NCBI GenBank assembly: GCA_004794785.1
Contig: SJOL01006494.1
Span: 300,602-364,601 of the forward strand
DNA: 64,000 nucleotides
Direction: 5' to 3'
Source of the DNA: Opisthorchis felineus
Lineage: Eukaryota; Platyhelminthes; Trematoda; Opisthorchiida; Opisthorchiidae
The position numbers and the translations under genes were made by a program. Shown one piece after another: positions 12,938-24,004 of this stretch (position 1 is its first letter; the number at the start of each line of letters is the position of its first letter). The notes under the pieces were generated by a model that had not been told where the DNA came from, made no database searches, and worked only from the letters and a program-made list of their open reading frames with translations.

Positions 12938-13528
12938 CTGGATAAGAGCAGCGAAGATACTGATAAAACTCGGTGTAAGATGTGTACAGAAAAAACAGTA
13001 AAATCCTCATAAGTTAAAGCTCGTACAAAGCTCGGTTATTCACCAGTACCATTTTTCACAAAAGTAATGCTTACTCCACTGAAAGACGACATCTTTTTTC
13101 GAGGAGATTGTTTGGTAGCTCCGGAACACAAGAAGTCACAGAAATGAAAGTAACTGCACTTGATACTTCACGTAGAGAACTTCAGAGACTACATTAGCCA
13201 CATCTAATGAGTAATTACCTTAGACAGTGTTGCTGGGACTTACGGTAGCATTGCCTGCAGTGTGGTGTTAGGCAATGTTTCTTGAAGCTTTTGAAAATAT
13301 CCTAAATGGTATGAATATTTACAACTCATGACAACGTTTCCCTCATTATAACCCTAAAGATTCAAAGATTTGTCCAGCTTGAATAAAACTTGGTGGCTCT
13401 TTTGACCATGTCGCATCCTTTTTCGAATGAAAACGTAATACGCATCGTTTATTTCTAGCACATATTGATAGAAAAATACAGAAAACCCAGAAACACTTTA
13501 GCCCAAGTATCAGAGTAAATGAATACTC

Positions 13529-13561
13529 GATTCCGGCGAATCCACTGAGTGCCACAATTTA
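13529..13561 (-). pseudogene. Degenerate candidate for the SLC7 TM8 exon
   Basis: The minus strand reads IVALSGFAGI, close to the family's TM8 core (P..VALS.FGG.N). It sits in the expected order between the TFG exon and the VGAREG exon, only about 0.6 kb upstream of the latter. An in-frame TAA (13561-13559) lies directly before it where the family has residues next to a proline, and no SR-encoding end with a donor follows. Either this is a decayed duplicate of the exon or a chance match. It is not included in the gene model. Confidence 0.2.
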
Positions 13562-16500
13562 CATAATTGTGCTTCCAAAAGTAGTGTAAATTCCCTACGG
13601 TTTCATTATTTTGCCCTATACAAGATGATTCACTTATTTTCCAACATTGCCGATGCAGCATGCATCATTCAGTTGAACCTACTGTCTGTTTCAGCAGTAA
13701 AATCACAATGTAAAACGAATGCTTTCTGCCTCAGTGGGAATCAGCTGTCGGTTCACAAGACTTTTGAGGGAGAAAGACATCTACTGGTAGTTGTTGCCAT
13801 TCTGTACACAGGCTGTGCACAGACCCATCTATGTATTGTCACCATTTTCTCCGAGTCCGCTGCTTGAACACTCTTAGGACCCAAAAATGATATTATCATT
13901 CTCCGTGTGCAGTCATTGTGTCACCACAACCGGATTCACATGATAGCACTTCGCGCTATCACGTAAAAAGCAGAGTGAAATTTCTCAATCCCTCTGTTTC
14001 AAAGGAACATCCTTGATGGCCAAAAGCACTACAGTTTACACACCGTTAACATCTGATGACGATATGTTCATTCTTCAGCCCATTGAGAATGGTCGGCCGA
14101 AGTTGCCAAAGCGCGGCTGACCACCTACCGTCGTTCTAAACAAGAACCCATAAGTCGCAAACACCAAGGCTTCAGTAAGTATTCATACAACGTGCGCAAC
14201 CTATGACACAAAATGTTGTGGTAGAAATTAATGGTAACCTTACAAGTGCACCAAGCTAGCTAATATCCCGGCACACCACGAATAGCTTCAGATATGCCGA
14301 CATCAGCACCGTCGTTACCTGTAAACAGAACTGTCATCTTAAATGAAATTTAGAAAATGCCCGGGAACTAAACAATCAAAAGAGTTTTAAGGGGCTAGCA
14401 CAATTTTACGATGGCTTTCCACCTAGTGAAAGGAGGAAAGCCCTTCCCGCGACGTCGTTTGTTAGGAAACACCAACTAAACAGTTACAAACTATTGGACA
14501 GGAAAGTAAGTCTCAAATGCACCTTGTTTTTAAAAACTGAACATTCACACGCGTCTTCTTGAAAGTTCGTGGATATTCATTGACTGTCACGCAATTGTAA
14601 ACGAACGCTGCAAAGCGGTTCCACAAGTTCCGTAATAAACCCCACCTTCCATTAGACGCGAGGCGGTGTTACGAGAGAACCACATGCTACTCGCATGTCT
14701 CATCAGTAGTATCCGCCGTTACACTAGTTAACGTTAATGTTAAGGTTACCAATGTTTCAGAAGTTTAAGAGGCTAGTTTATGTTTGTTCTAGGAATAATC
14801 CGAGTATATATTTAACGAACCCCCCAGATGTACATGAAGAATGATACCGTTCATCGAACAAGTCTCAACCTAACTTGGAAAAGCTGACTGCACAAAACAT
14901 CCCTCTTGTCTACACAACAGAGGTCCACATTTTGACATGATGCATGCTTCAGAAAACTGAGACGGAAGTTTTTTGGTTTCAAGCAGTTGCATCTCAAATA
15001 CCTTATAAGCACTTCTCCAACAAATGACGTGCAATGATGGAAGCGTGTTCTTATCACCCCTTGACCTGTAAACACTTCGGATATATTTCGATGCAGCGTC
15101 TATGTACTTAGGAAATCCGTCTTTCAGCAAACCGGCCACCACAGACCTCCAGAACTGGACATGCTGGCGAAAGATTACAGGTCCATGCACCACTTTATTT
15201 CTTTTTTTATATCGTGTAAACTACCATATCGCCTAGCTGAGACGCCTGACTCTAGAATTAGACATAAAGAACCCTATGCTCTATATACGTGGTCTTCCAA
15301 ATGTACCCGCGTGGCAAGATAACGTGCCTGCCATGATAATGAACAGGAAAGTATTACTGAACGCGGAAAGACCTCACATGATACAGCACGTTCCCGGGAC
15401 CTCAAACTTTTTCCATAGACTCTCCATAACGTTTATAAACTGAATATAAGTGTGCTGCTTGACATGAAGATAAATAGTGACTCTCCAATTAACTTCCAAC
15501 TTCAACCACCTGATGGCTTTTCGAGGTAACTTTTTGGAAGTTATACCGAAAACGTATTTCATCTGGTCGGATTTGTCGTGGAAGATCTCTAAACCTAGGA
15601 GATATGAACCAACGTTTCCTACTCAGCAAGCTGCCCAGTTGTCACATATGTCTTTTCTAAGTCGTCATATGATGTTCGCCATACATACCGCAGTTCTGCA
15701 TCAGCAGACTGATCAGAACGGATGGCGGAGGACATGCTTGTGTACACAGGCTCTAATGGTGTTTGGTGCCACACGAGTACGACAAATGTCCTGTGGCTGT
15801 ACTATGGCCTTTTCACAGCTGAAATCGCGTCGGAACCTTTGGAGATGTTACCAACTTCCCTGAAAATGATTCACAGAGCCGCGTCACTTACAGTGACTCA
15901 AAACCAAGGGCTGTGAACGAAAAGCACCATCTTCCCAAATTTTGTGCGGAGTACTGCTCTACGTGAGCGCTTTCACTTCAGCGTTCGAGTACACTCCTAA
16001 GGTTGATCGTACTGCACTCATCTGACTTATCAAGCTGTTATGAAAGCAAGACTAATTTCACCCATAAAATTGATTCTGACAAAATATTTCTCCACACATA
16101 TCCCAACCAGTGCAACGAATGTACCTTTCGGTGCTGCACTGTCAGGCCTGGTCCGCTCAATACCGTATCCATTACGTGGGTGTGGAATAAATGCCATGTG
16201 TGTGTAAGCATATTACTGGGAATTTTTTCAATAAACATAAATATTGTTGGCAGCACAAGTCACACACATCTGTTAAACTCAGTAACTTTAACTTATCTTT
16301 TGAAGACAATCTAGTTTTTTCTCGACTGGCAGTCATTACTTCTGAGTACAAATATATGTATGGTAAAATGCGGCTAATTCGTCATTCGAGGAAACCGTCC
16401 AAAATAGACAGACTGTGCAGTGACGAATTAACCAAAATTCCTTTAGGACGAGAGCGTTAATCTTAATAAACTCTTGTCAGCAACTGAGGTTTAACTTAAG

Positions 16501-17699
16501 CATTACTTGATTGTATTCACCATCTAATGAACCGCAAATAGCTATCGTTTGACACCTCAACATAATTAAATTTGGCATTCTCAAACAGATATCTTGAAAC
16601 TAAAGCCTGCATCATAATTTTTTACTTATATTTGAAAAGGTATTCAAGAAAGTCTGAAGCTCGTTGGATACTCAGTGGGTACTCACGGTTCCAAATTACC
16701 GCCTTAGTAGATTGAGTCCTGTAGGTTGAAACTTAGGTGAGTTCAGCTTAGTAGACGTCAATATGTTCCATGTTAACAAGTGGATTTTGTGCGGGTATGA
16801 GAGTCAGTAGCACTAAAAAAGAAAAAATAAATGTTGTGGCCTGAATAAACTCGATTTTCACCGCCTTGCAGGGTCATAGCGAAGCCCGCATCACCACGAC
16901 GGACAAACCACAACTGCCGAAATGCAATCCCGGAACAACTGAACGCACCGCTGAGCGACAGAAGAAATTAGTTAACCGGTTCATTCCATACAGGAAGAAA
17001 GAAAATCATCGACTGATTCATCGCTATGAATATCACCGGTCATATATCTACAAACCAGGTGCTAAAGACACTTTGGTTTCAGCTGCTACAGTTTTGCTCA
17101 CCACAGGATGCTGATAAATGCATCCAATCTAGCACCAGTTCACGTATACAAGAGGGTTTTCTGGCTTTTGTTGCGTCAAATTTTAAGGGAGTACCCATTT
17201 CAAAAGCACGTTAGGATGATCAAATATATTACCAAAGTTCCTAAACCAGAGCGGTGTCAAGACGTGGTTAAAAAAATCTATCCTGTCTGGGCGCTTGGAG
17301 CTGAGTTGAACTCTTGCTTTGTTCACTGAGTTATGACCCGTCTACACTTAGCAAGCACAATGATTTGTGCTGAATTGTCAAAATACTTCTAGGTTTATTG
17401 AGCATATGAAATCCTAGTAGCGGAGGGACTCAGCAGAATTACTCGTCAGAAAAGACTGTCGTCGAAAACGAAACATTAACATTGAGTCCAGGGTATAGAG
17501 GCGCAAGATTATTACTGACGTTTAGGACAAATATCAGTGGGCAATCAGTCTAATTCCCGAAATACTGTCTGGGGTAGGCCACAGTCTTCAGAGTGAACAG
17601 TGACTGGCTATCAAAACCCACTCGGCGGTCTGACAGATTGTCCATATTCAGCACCTTATAATTCTACATCGTTCTATCTTAAAGCAATCGCACCAAAAC

Positions 17700-18060
17700 C
17701 ACGTGTCCGCCCCTGAATACGTACTGTGCGCTGCAGTAAGAGTGTAAAGATAAGGAGCTATTTCGTCGTGGGTGGTTGTGGGCTTGGTAGAATTCGCGTT
17801 CACTCCACTCAAGTTTGTAAAGTCCTTTTTTTGTCCTGGAGCAATTATTCTGATGAGTCCACATAAACGGAGGAAAGCACTGAACTCGTGTTTCGCTCTT
17901 ATTGGAGCTCGTCAGCAGTACATATCCTTGACCGCGCCAGGGTTTGAACTCCGAATGTCTGACACGCGAGGCGAGCGACAGGCGGGTCAACCGATCGGCA
18001 CAACCAGGTCAGTTACTCGGTTGTCGTTCGAGCGCAAGCGTTAACACGCTGGCCTATTCC
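17700..18060 (+). repeat. Dispersed short repeat with a hammerhead-like core
   Basis: A more GC-rich block inside the transporter intron. At 17977-18007 it carries a 31-bp stretch (begins GACAGGCGG, ends CACAACCAG) that recurs at 19146-19176 with 26 of 31 bases identical. At 17850-17893 it carries CTGATGAGTCC..GGAGGAAAGC, resembling a hammerhead ribozyme core. The block looks like a non-autonomous dispersed element. Its limits are approximate and its class is unknown. Confidence 0.4.
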
Positions 18061-19129
18061 GATGTGATAATTCAGGTGCATCCGGCTTGCGAGGGTGGAG
18101 TCATGGTAACACGCTCGTTTCGCATGTTTGATTTTCGGAGTCCAGCGCTTCCACACTTTTGTGTAGACTAATTGCGCCAGAAGAGGAGATGGACTGCTCA
18201 AACGTGGGTGATTTGAGCACGAAAATCACGTCATTTCCTCCAGGTAACTAGCATCTTCATATTTTTGGAAGAAGTGATTATATTTACTGAAGGAAGATGG
18301 ATTAGAAAAGCTAGGTCCCGAAAACCGCGCATCCCGACTTTCCAACGGTTGGAGGTGGCCACCGGTGCATTACTCAATGCACCTGTTGGGCGTAGTGGCA
18401 TTAGAAGTCAGAATTTCGTTTCCCACGTCCTGTCCTCATGGGTTAGGTGAACCAAATGGGTCAGATCTTTGAATTGTTGGCCCCAGGGTAGTTCCAAAGG
18501 AAAATCCTTATTCTCTCTGACTGGTAGAAGGCTACTGGCAGGTTCTCGGAGCAATATCCCGGTTAGGTTGTGGTGTCAAAAGCACAGGATGAGGCACATC
18601 AGACGCACTCACTTCTTTGGCCTGTAATATCTTCCCGCACAGCATCGGAACAGCTAATAACTCTTCGCAGTTGTCAGGTACACATCTCCCCACTCCCTCA
18701 CGTTTCCATCTGTTTTTAACTACAGTGATTCAACAACACTTACTAGATCTCCATCCAAGAAATTCGTCTGTTTCAATCAAATACATGCACTTATTTTTTG
18801 TGTTGCCTCAAGGACCTTAGCTGCTCTCCCTTCTCAGTTCTGTACTTTCGGCGTCCAGGGGCTATGACGACTCGAACCAACTTACAATTGGGCAAGGTTC
18901 ATTGCAAAAAAAACTGAACTACTGAACTGATAACTGTATAAAATATCCACCAGATTAGGTGGAATGTAAATAAAACGAGCATATGTACTCATTTTTGTGC
19001 AGTGGTAAATCTTTTATCACAACATCCTAGTATGTACAGTCCTCCTTGCTTCCTGGTACCGTCACAAATTTTGCAAATTCCGCGAAAGCATACAAACGAA
19101 ATAATTAGCTCACAACTTTCAACCACTAC

Positions 19130-19205
19130 TCGACCACGAAGTCCTGACAGGCGGATCACTCGATCAACACAACCAGAACAAACCGATCACTCGATCAAGC
19201 GAGAG
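19130..19205 (+). repeat. Second, shorter copy of the 17.98 kb repeat
   Basis: Positions 19146-19176 align without gaps to 17977-18007 (26 of 31 identical). The flanking similarity fades into an internally repeated GATCACTCGATCAA pattern. Confidence 0.5.
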
Positions 19206-22200
19206 TACATTCAGAAATGATGATTCAGACGCGTACAACTTGCGCCTATGTAGTAGCTGCACTCCGCCCTAACACATCACATGTTCGGAATTGATGTGTC
19301 GGTGGGGCGAAGGATGTGCACTGGATATGAGCTCTAGTTCGAACGAAACTCGAGTGGATTGCTTTCCATGTGTGATACGGATAAGCCAGAATAACCGTCC
19401 CAGGACAGGGAGAACTGTCTAAACGGGAGTGATCTGATTAAAAGCATTTCAGCTTAAAATGAAAACAACTGTAGCAACAGAACAAATTTGGAGATCGGTC
19501 AGTCGTCTTCTTTGCCGAAATCATTCCGTTTTCTGGGACATCATTCCGGCCTTACGTTTCAATATGCTAATATCAGTTCGGCAACAAAATGAAGAACATG
19601 GGTCTTCAGCAGTAAAGTTTTCACTCGAGGAGCCCAACGGTCACGATTTTGCGTGAAATTTGGAAAGTAAATGTTGCAATGCATCATTCATTGTGTGTAG
19701 CCTAGTTTACAAACAATCTATTTCACAGAGTCACCGGTCATTCAGGGCGATAGGACATGAAGGTCGAAGCTTAGTAAGGGTTCGATGAACAAGCTGGAAA
19801 GCTACACAAAAAAAGAAAATACTGATTCTGAAGATTTTTTTCAAGTCCCTCGGTTTGTCTATATAAAAAACCGGAAAACTTGGAGATTTTGCAAGTGATG
19901 CAGCTCTGCGACTGAAGGAATAGAAGAGGAGAGGTCGATGTCGAAAACACCGGAAAATCTCACTATAAGAAAAGAACATATCAGCCTGTGAGAGGGACCA
20001 ATAGTCGATTAAGCTGACTACTTGTGCGCTTGTACACTGAATTTGCCACACTCGACTCTCTTGTAACATAACCTTGGATACAAGTACGCAAAGAATTTCG
20101 TTCCATCATTTCTGGCCAAAATTTGCAGGATTCCACGATAATGACGTCTTTTATAAGTTTGAGGGCGTCAACAGATGCACGACCACGGATGGTCCAAGTT
20201 GGAAGCTAGATTATTGAGTATCTGGCCATCCAGGACAATGCATCGCCAGGTGACTAGGATCTGTCGGAAACAAGTCGAACTCGATGTAAAAAAATATCCT
20301 TTTTTAGACCTCTTAACCTTTTTTAACCCATAAAAACTAAATTATCAATGCCTGCAAACTGGACACCCTTACTCGTAGGTCACTTGAGTAATCTTCACAT
20401 CCGGTAGATCCCGCCTAAACGTAAGGGTTACATGCATATCGAGGCCCAGTAATACACAAGACGTAAGTTAACTTCTTTTACACAATTATGTCATTCTTGT
20501 TCGATTCTCGATTGAGTAACCTATGCCGACTATAAATAAGCGCTCCGGTGATGACATTATCCTGCCAAGTAAACTTACCAATCAAAGGTAACTTTTCGCT
20601 GACAAAATCTGTTTGGATACATGGTGGCAGTCCTTAAATGTGTCGGAAAGTGTCAGTTGCTAAAGGTGTACAGTTGGACGCTAGTGAACACCGTAAGATT
20701 AGGTGAACGACTGCCGGCTACGCCCACGAAGCCATTAAACATCGATACTTCGACGAATGGGATTGAAACCGCAGGAGGGTGGGTCTATCCTTGAAATTTG
20801 CGGGCCAAAAAAGCTCCAAATACAGTGCAAGAGACAACGTTCCTTGTGGTGGATTTTCGTGAGTTAGGTAGTTATTAATGTAAAACACAGCAAATTCGAT
20901 TACCGAGGACTATTTGTATCAGGTAAATGGATGATAAAACTCAATAAAAAGATAAAAGGATTTAGGTGAAACGTCGTGTCAAGCATGTGAGTTGCAAGGA
21001 GAAATGATTCACTCGTATTTTAGATTGCTGGGTGCCAAGCATCGGTGCCGAGAACCTTGGAATTGTTTCTGAGACTGAAGCCTACAAATTCAAATATGCG
21101 CAGTTGTAGAATCTACGGAATGTGCTTCGTCCACGGCAGGTAGTGTGGTAGCCGAGTCCCAGTGAAGTTTCTGCTGCTGCCAAACATTTTCGGCAGGCAT
21201 GCGTCTCCGACACTTTATTGGGTGTACAGCGAATTATCTTGAACTTTGTTCTATGTACCAGACTGGACAGCTAAGGTATTTCAGCATTTGAACACGGTCT
21301 AAATTGATTCCATGATTCCTTCTTTGTTCCGTACTAGATGCTGTCTACATGAAACACCGTAGTAAACTAACAGCATCCTTTGAAAAAAAAACTCAGTTAT
21401 GTAAGGCAAATGGGCTACTTCATCAGACATAAAAAGAGAATGGGTCATGCTTCTTGAGGGGGTTTAGTTTTTTCGTCTCGCTACCCCAAGGTTTGTTCAG
21501 TACACTCGGCTAGGAATGTGATGTAGCCCGTAATAAACGTCTTCATGATTTTCACCGTCTCCTTTCTAAATTTTTCACACAAGAAAGATTGCGCCATAGT
21601 TATGGGTTTTCTGCGTTACATTATGATAACCGCGTTCATACATTTTTTGACCAAGGTGAACTGTGAACTTGGATAGCTTTGCTGTTGCAGTGAGCCAATG
21701 CAACATTTACCCCGATCATTCCTAGCCCGGGCGTTCTACCTACAGGTTGTCTCCCACACACTTCTGAAGCATGGTTGGGGTAGATTCACCGTAAAATGGA
21801 TAATTTAAGTGTACCGAAACTTACTATATCAATTTTTACGTTCCAGTGGCCAGAAAAACCTCGTTTCTTTGGTCACCATACCGCACCGGTTACTGTTTTC
21901 AACTGACCGCTGTTCTTCTAAACCTAGTGTTACAAATTTATGTCAATTAGATAAATAGGCTTCGAGGCAGGATCACGTAGGAGCGGTTTTGACAATGACA
22001 TTCGACAACTGCACGCTGATTTGCTTGAAGTCCTACAGAAAATCGCACTCTGGTTAGTGGAGTATAAGTAAAGATGCGAACGTGACAGATAAACACAGCT
22101 GACTTGGTGAGAGTATAACTAGCTCAACTGCTCCACACTAGATGGTAGGATCGCCGTACTGAAAAAAAAAAACATTTTTAAAGCTACTAGTCCCAGTAGT

Positions 22201-22860
22201 TAGGAAAATGCAGTAGAGTGAATATAGCAGGCATTTTGTGCCAGAAGTTTGAGTCACCGAAAGAATTATGGAGGCAGTTGATTATTAAACAAATGCAGAA
22301 AAAAGTGGATAAAAATCGAACCAGTGGCTGTCATGAATTACTGACCTGCCAGAAGTGAACAGAAGTCCGTTGACACCTCCAAAACAGGAAAGCGATACGA
22401 AAACGGGTATTGTCCAAGATAAGTACCCGTAGATACGATCTGCAAAGGTCTAAACAAAAGGCGGGAAAATTTGTTATTCCGTGATTAAAAAATCATTGTG
22501 TGCAAAAAAGTTGGCGGGTTTTGCCACCGAATGAACGACAAAGTCTCGATCAAACTGGTTCATCGTATGAGTGCCTTGGCTTGCAAACCTAATTGTTGTC
22601 CCGTCGAAATTACGTACAAATGGCCGAAGTTTAGTGACATATCAGCCTTATGGCACAGAAACAGTTGGTTCGTCCATTTGTCGACCTCAACAAATTAATT
22701 ACAGAGTGGCCCATTTAGCTTGAACTGCACATCACATTAACCCTGGTATCAACGATGACGCGAGTGTAAAATGCAATACCAGCTCAGCTAGCATAAACAG
22801 AGATCAGATCGGATAAGACTAAAAGTCACGACAAAGATGGTTAGGAGATAGAGTACTCAC

Positions 22861-22898
22861 TTCTACCCTTAAAAATTCCGTTCCAAAAGTGACGTTTC
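22861..22898 (-). CDS. Possible SLC7 transporter exon 6 (TFG segment)
   Basis: After AVAV the family continues with TFG or DFG. In the minus frame at 22890-22861 the sequence reads TFGTEFLRVE and stops at a good donor (GAA|GTGAGT). The best acceptor, ATATTAG, lies 8 nt upstream of the ACT codon. It would require a phase-1 predecessor, but exon 5 ends in phase 0. Read in the phase that exon 5 dictates, the segment hits a TAA. The TFG match and the donor favour a real exon, but the mismatch means another acceptor, an extra small exon, or a damaged copy. The open frame continues upstream of the acceptor for about 30 more codons and there resembles nothing I recognise. Confidence 0.4.
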
Positions 22899-23880
22899 CT
22901 AATATGACATTGTATAAACCGGCTGCACCTAGCATATTGACTTGACCAACATGACCTAACGCAAATCTGCGCTCATGAAGATAACGTACACGGGAGTGAT
23001 GCAGAATTTCGGGACCGTAGAATAATTACGACAGCCTAACAAAATGAGGAGAAATCTCGTTAAAAGCGAATTTGCAGGCCACAACAATCTAAAGCATTAT
23101 TTAGACGTTTTTGACGTTTTGGTTATTTTCATAGATGAAGATGGTCATTATTAATCTAAACGGATTAGTATCAACATTTAATTGGCATATTTGTGTTATA
23201 CATGGGATTAGCAATAGATGAAGGTAAAACTGAACATAGGATTTTGTTCTAGGGTTTCCAGCTTGCATTTGATCATCTACACTGACATAATTCGAGTATT
23301 ACTGGAAAAGTAACCCAACAACTCTGTCGTGTAAATCACGCACCGACCTAATCCACAACAAAACGGTGGATTATGCTGTCACCTACTCAAACAAACGGTG
23401 TGTTATATGCATCCAAGATAATATAGTAAATATAATCCATGATGAGATGAGAGCAGGAAATCCTTGATTACAATGTTTGGTGCTCGAGAGTAAATGGGAC
23501 ACATGCACAAGCCAGGGCAAAGCAAAATAGGTTAGTTGTGCCCAAACGGAAGTTAGCTGTGTTGGTTAGTTATCCGAAACGTTTACTGAGCCGAAGACGA
23601 AAATGGCATGATGTAAAGTTTGCTGAAGTGGCACCCAATTGAATCAACACAGGATAATTTGATCCTTCAGACAAAAGCCTGAACGACCATGCGCAGTGGA
23701 CAGTGAAGGTTATTCACACATTCGGAATGGTAGTCTACAGGCATAAGAGTGATGTCTGTACACAAGAATAGGTCTAGCAATAGCAATTCTGGTTAGATTT
23801 TGACAAATTTACGAAGTATATCATGTTCTGTGCACACGATAAAATAAATGGATAATAATGGGAATGGGTAGATGACTTAC
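22899..23880 (-). other. Transporter intron after exon 5 (about 1 kb)
   Basis: The donor GTAAGT at 23880 is clear. Nothing else was recognised. Confidence 0.6.
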
Positions 23881-24004
23881 CACAGCCACAGCATTCGAGG
23901 TCAAGATTTCAGCCGGTCGAAGTAGAGTGAAATAGGCTACATTTGACATCACGTATACCACTGTCACGATGGTCATGCTGATATAGATAGCGCGAGGTAG
24001 ATTT
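23881..24004 (-). CDS. SLC7 transporter exon 5 (TM7)
   Basis: Exon of 124 nt. It needs two bases from the previous exon before its first A, which would give K or R. It then encodes [19 protein letters not shown] (start of TM7), [17 protein letters not shown] and NAVAV, where the family has LPLAI.IS.PIVT..YVLTN.AYFT.L...L.S.AVAV. The acceptor is CTCCATCTAG and the donor is GTG|GTAAGT, so the exon ends in phase 0. The length and every motif position fit the family. The preceding micro-exon has not been located. Confidence 0.9.

Larger units (their letters stand above)
12938..22860 (-). other. Transporter intron region before exon 8 (9.9 kb)
   Basis: This should contain the TM8 exon (W.IP..VALS.FGG.N..SR), for which the only trace is the imperfect match at 13.54 kb. 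It also holds the dispersed repeat at 17.7-18.06 kb and its second copy at 19.15 kb. Otherwise only chance open frames were seen. Confidence 0.6.

Noticed and set aside
15477..15916. Two overlapping plus-strand frames of 128 and 64 codons
   Set aside because: No recognisable motif, no splice context, and biased composition. They could be a very old repeat, but nothing supports a gene.
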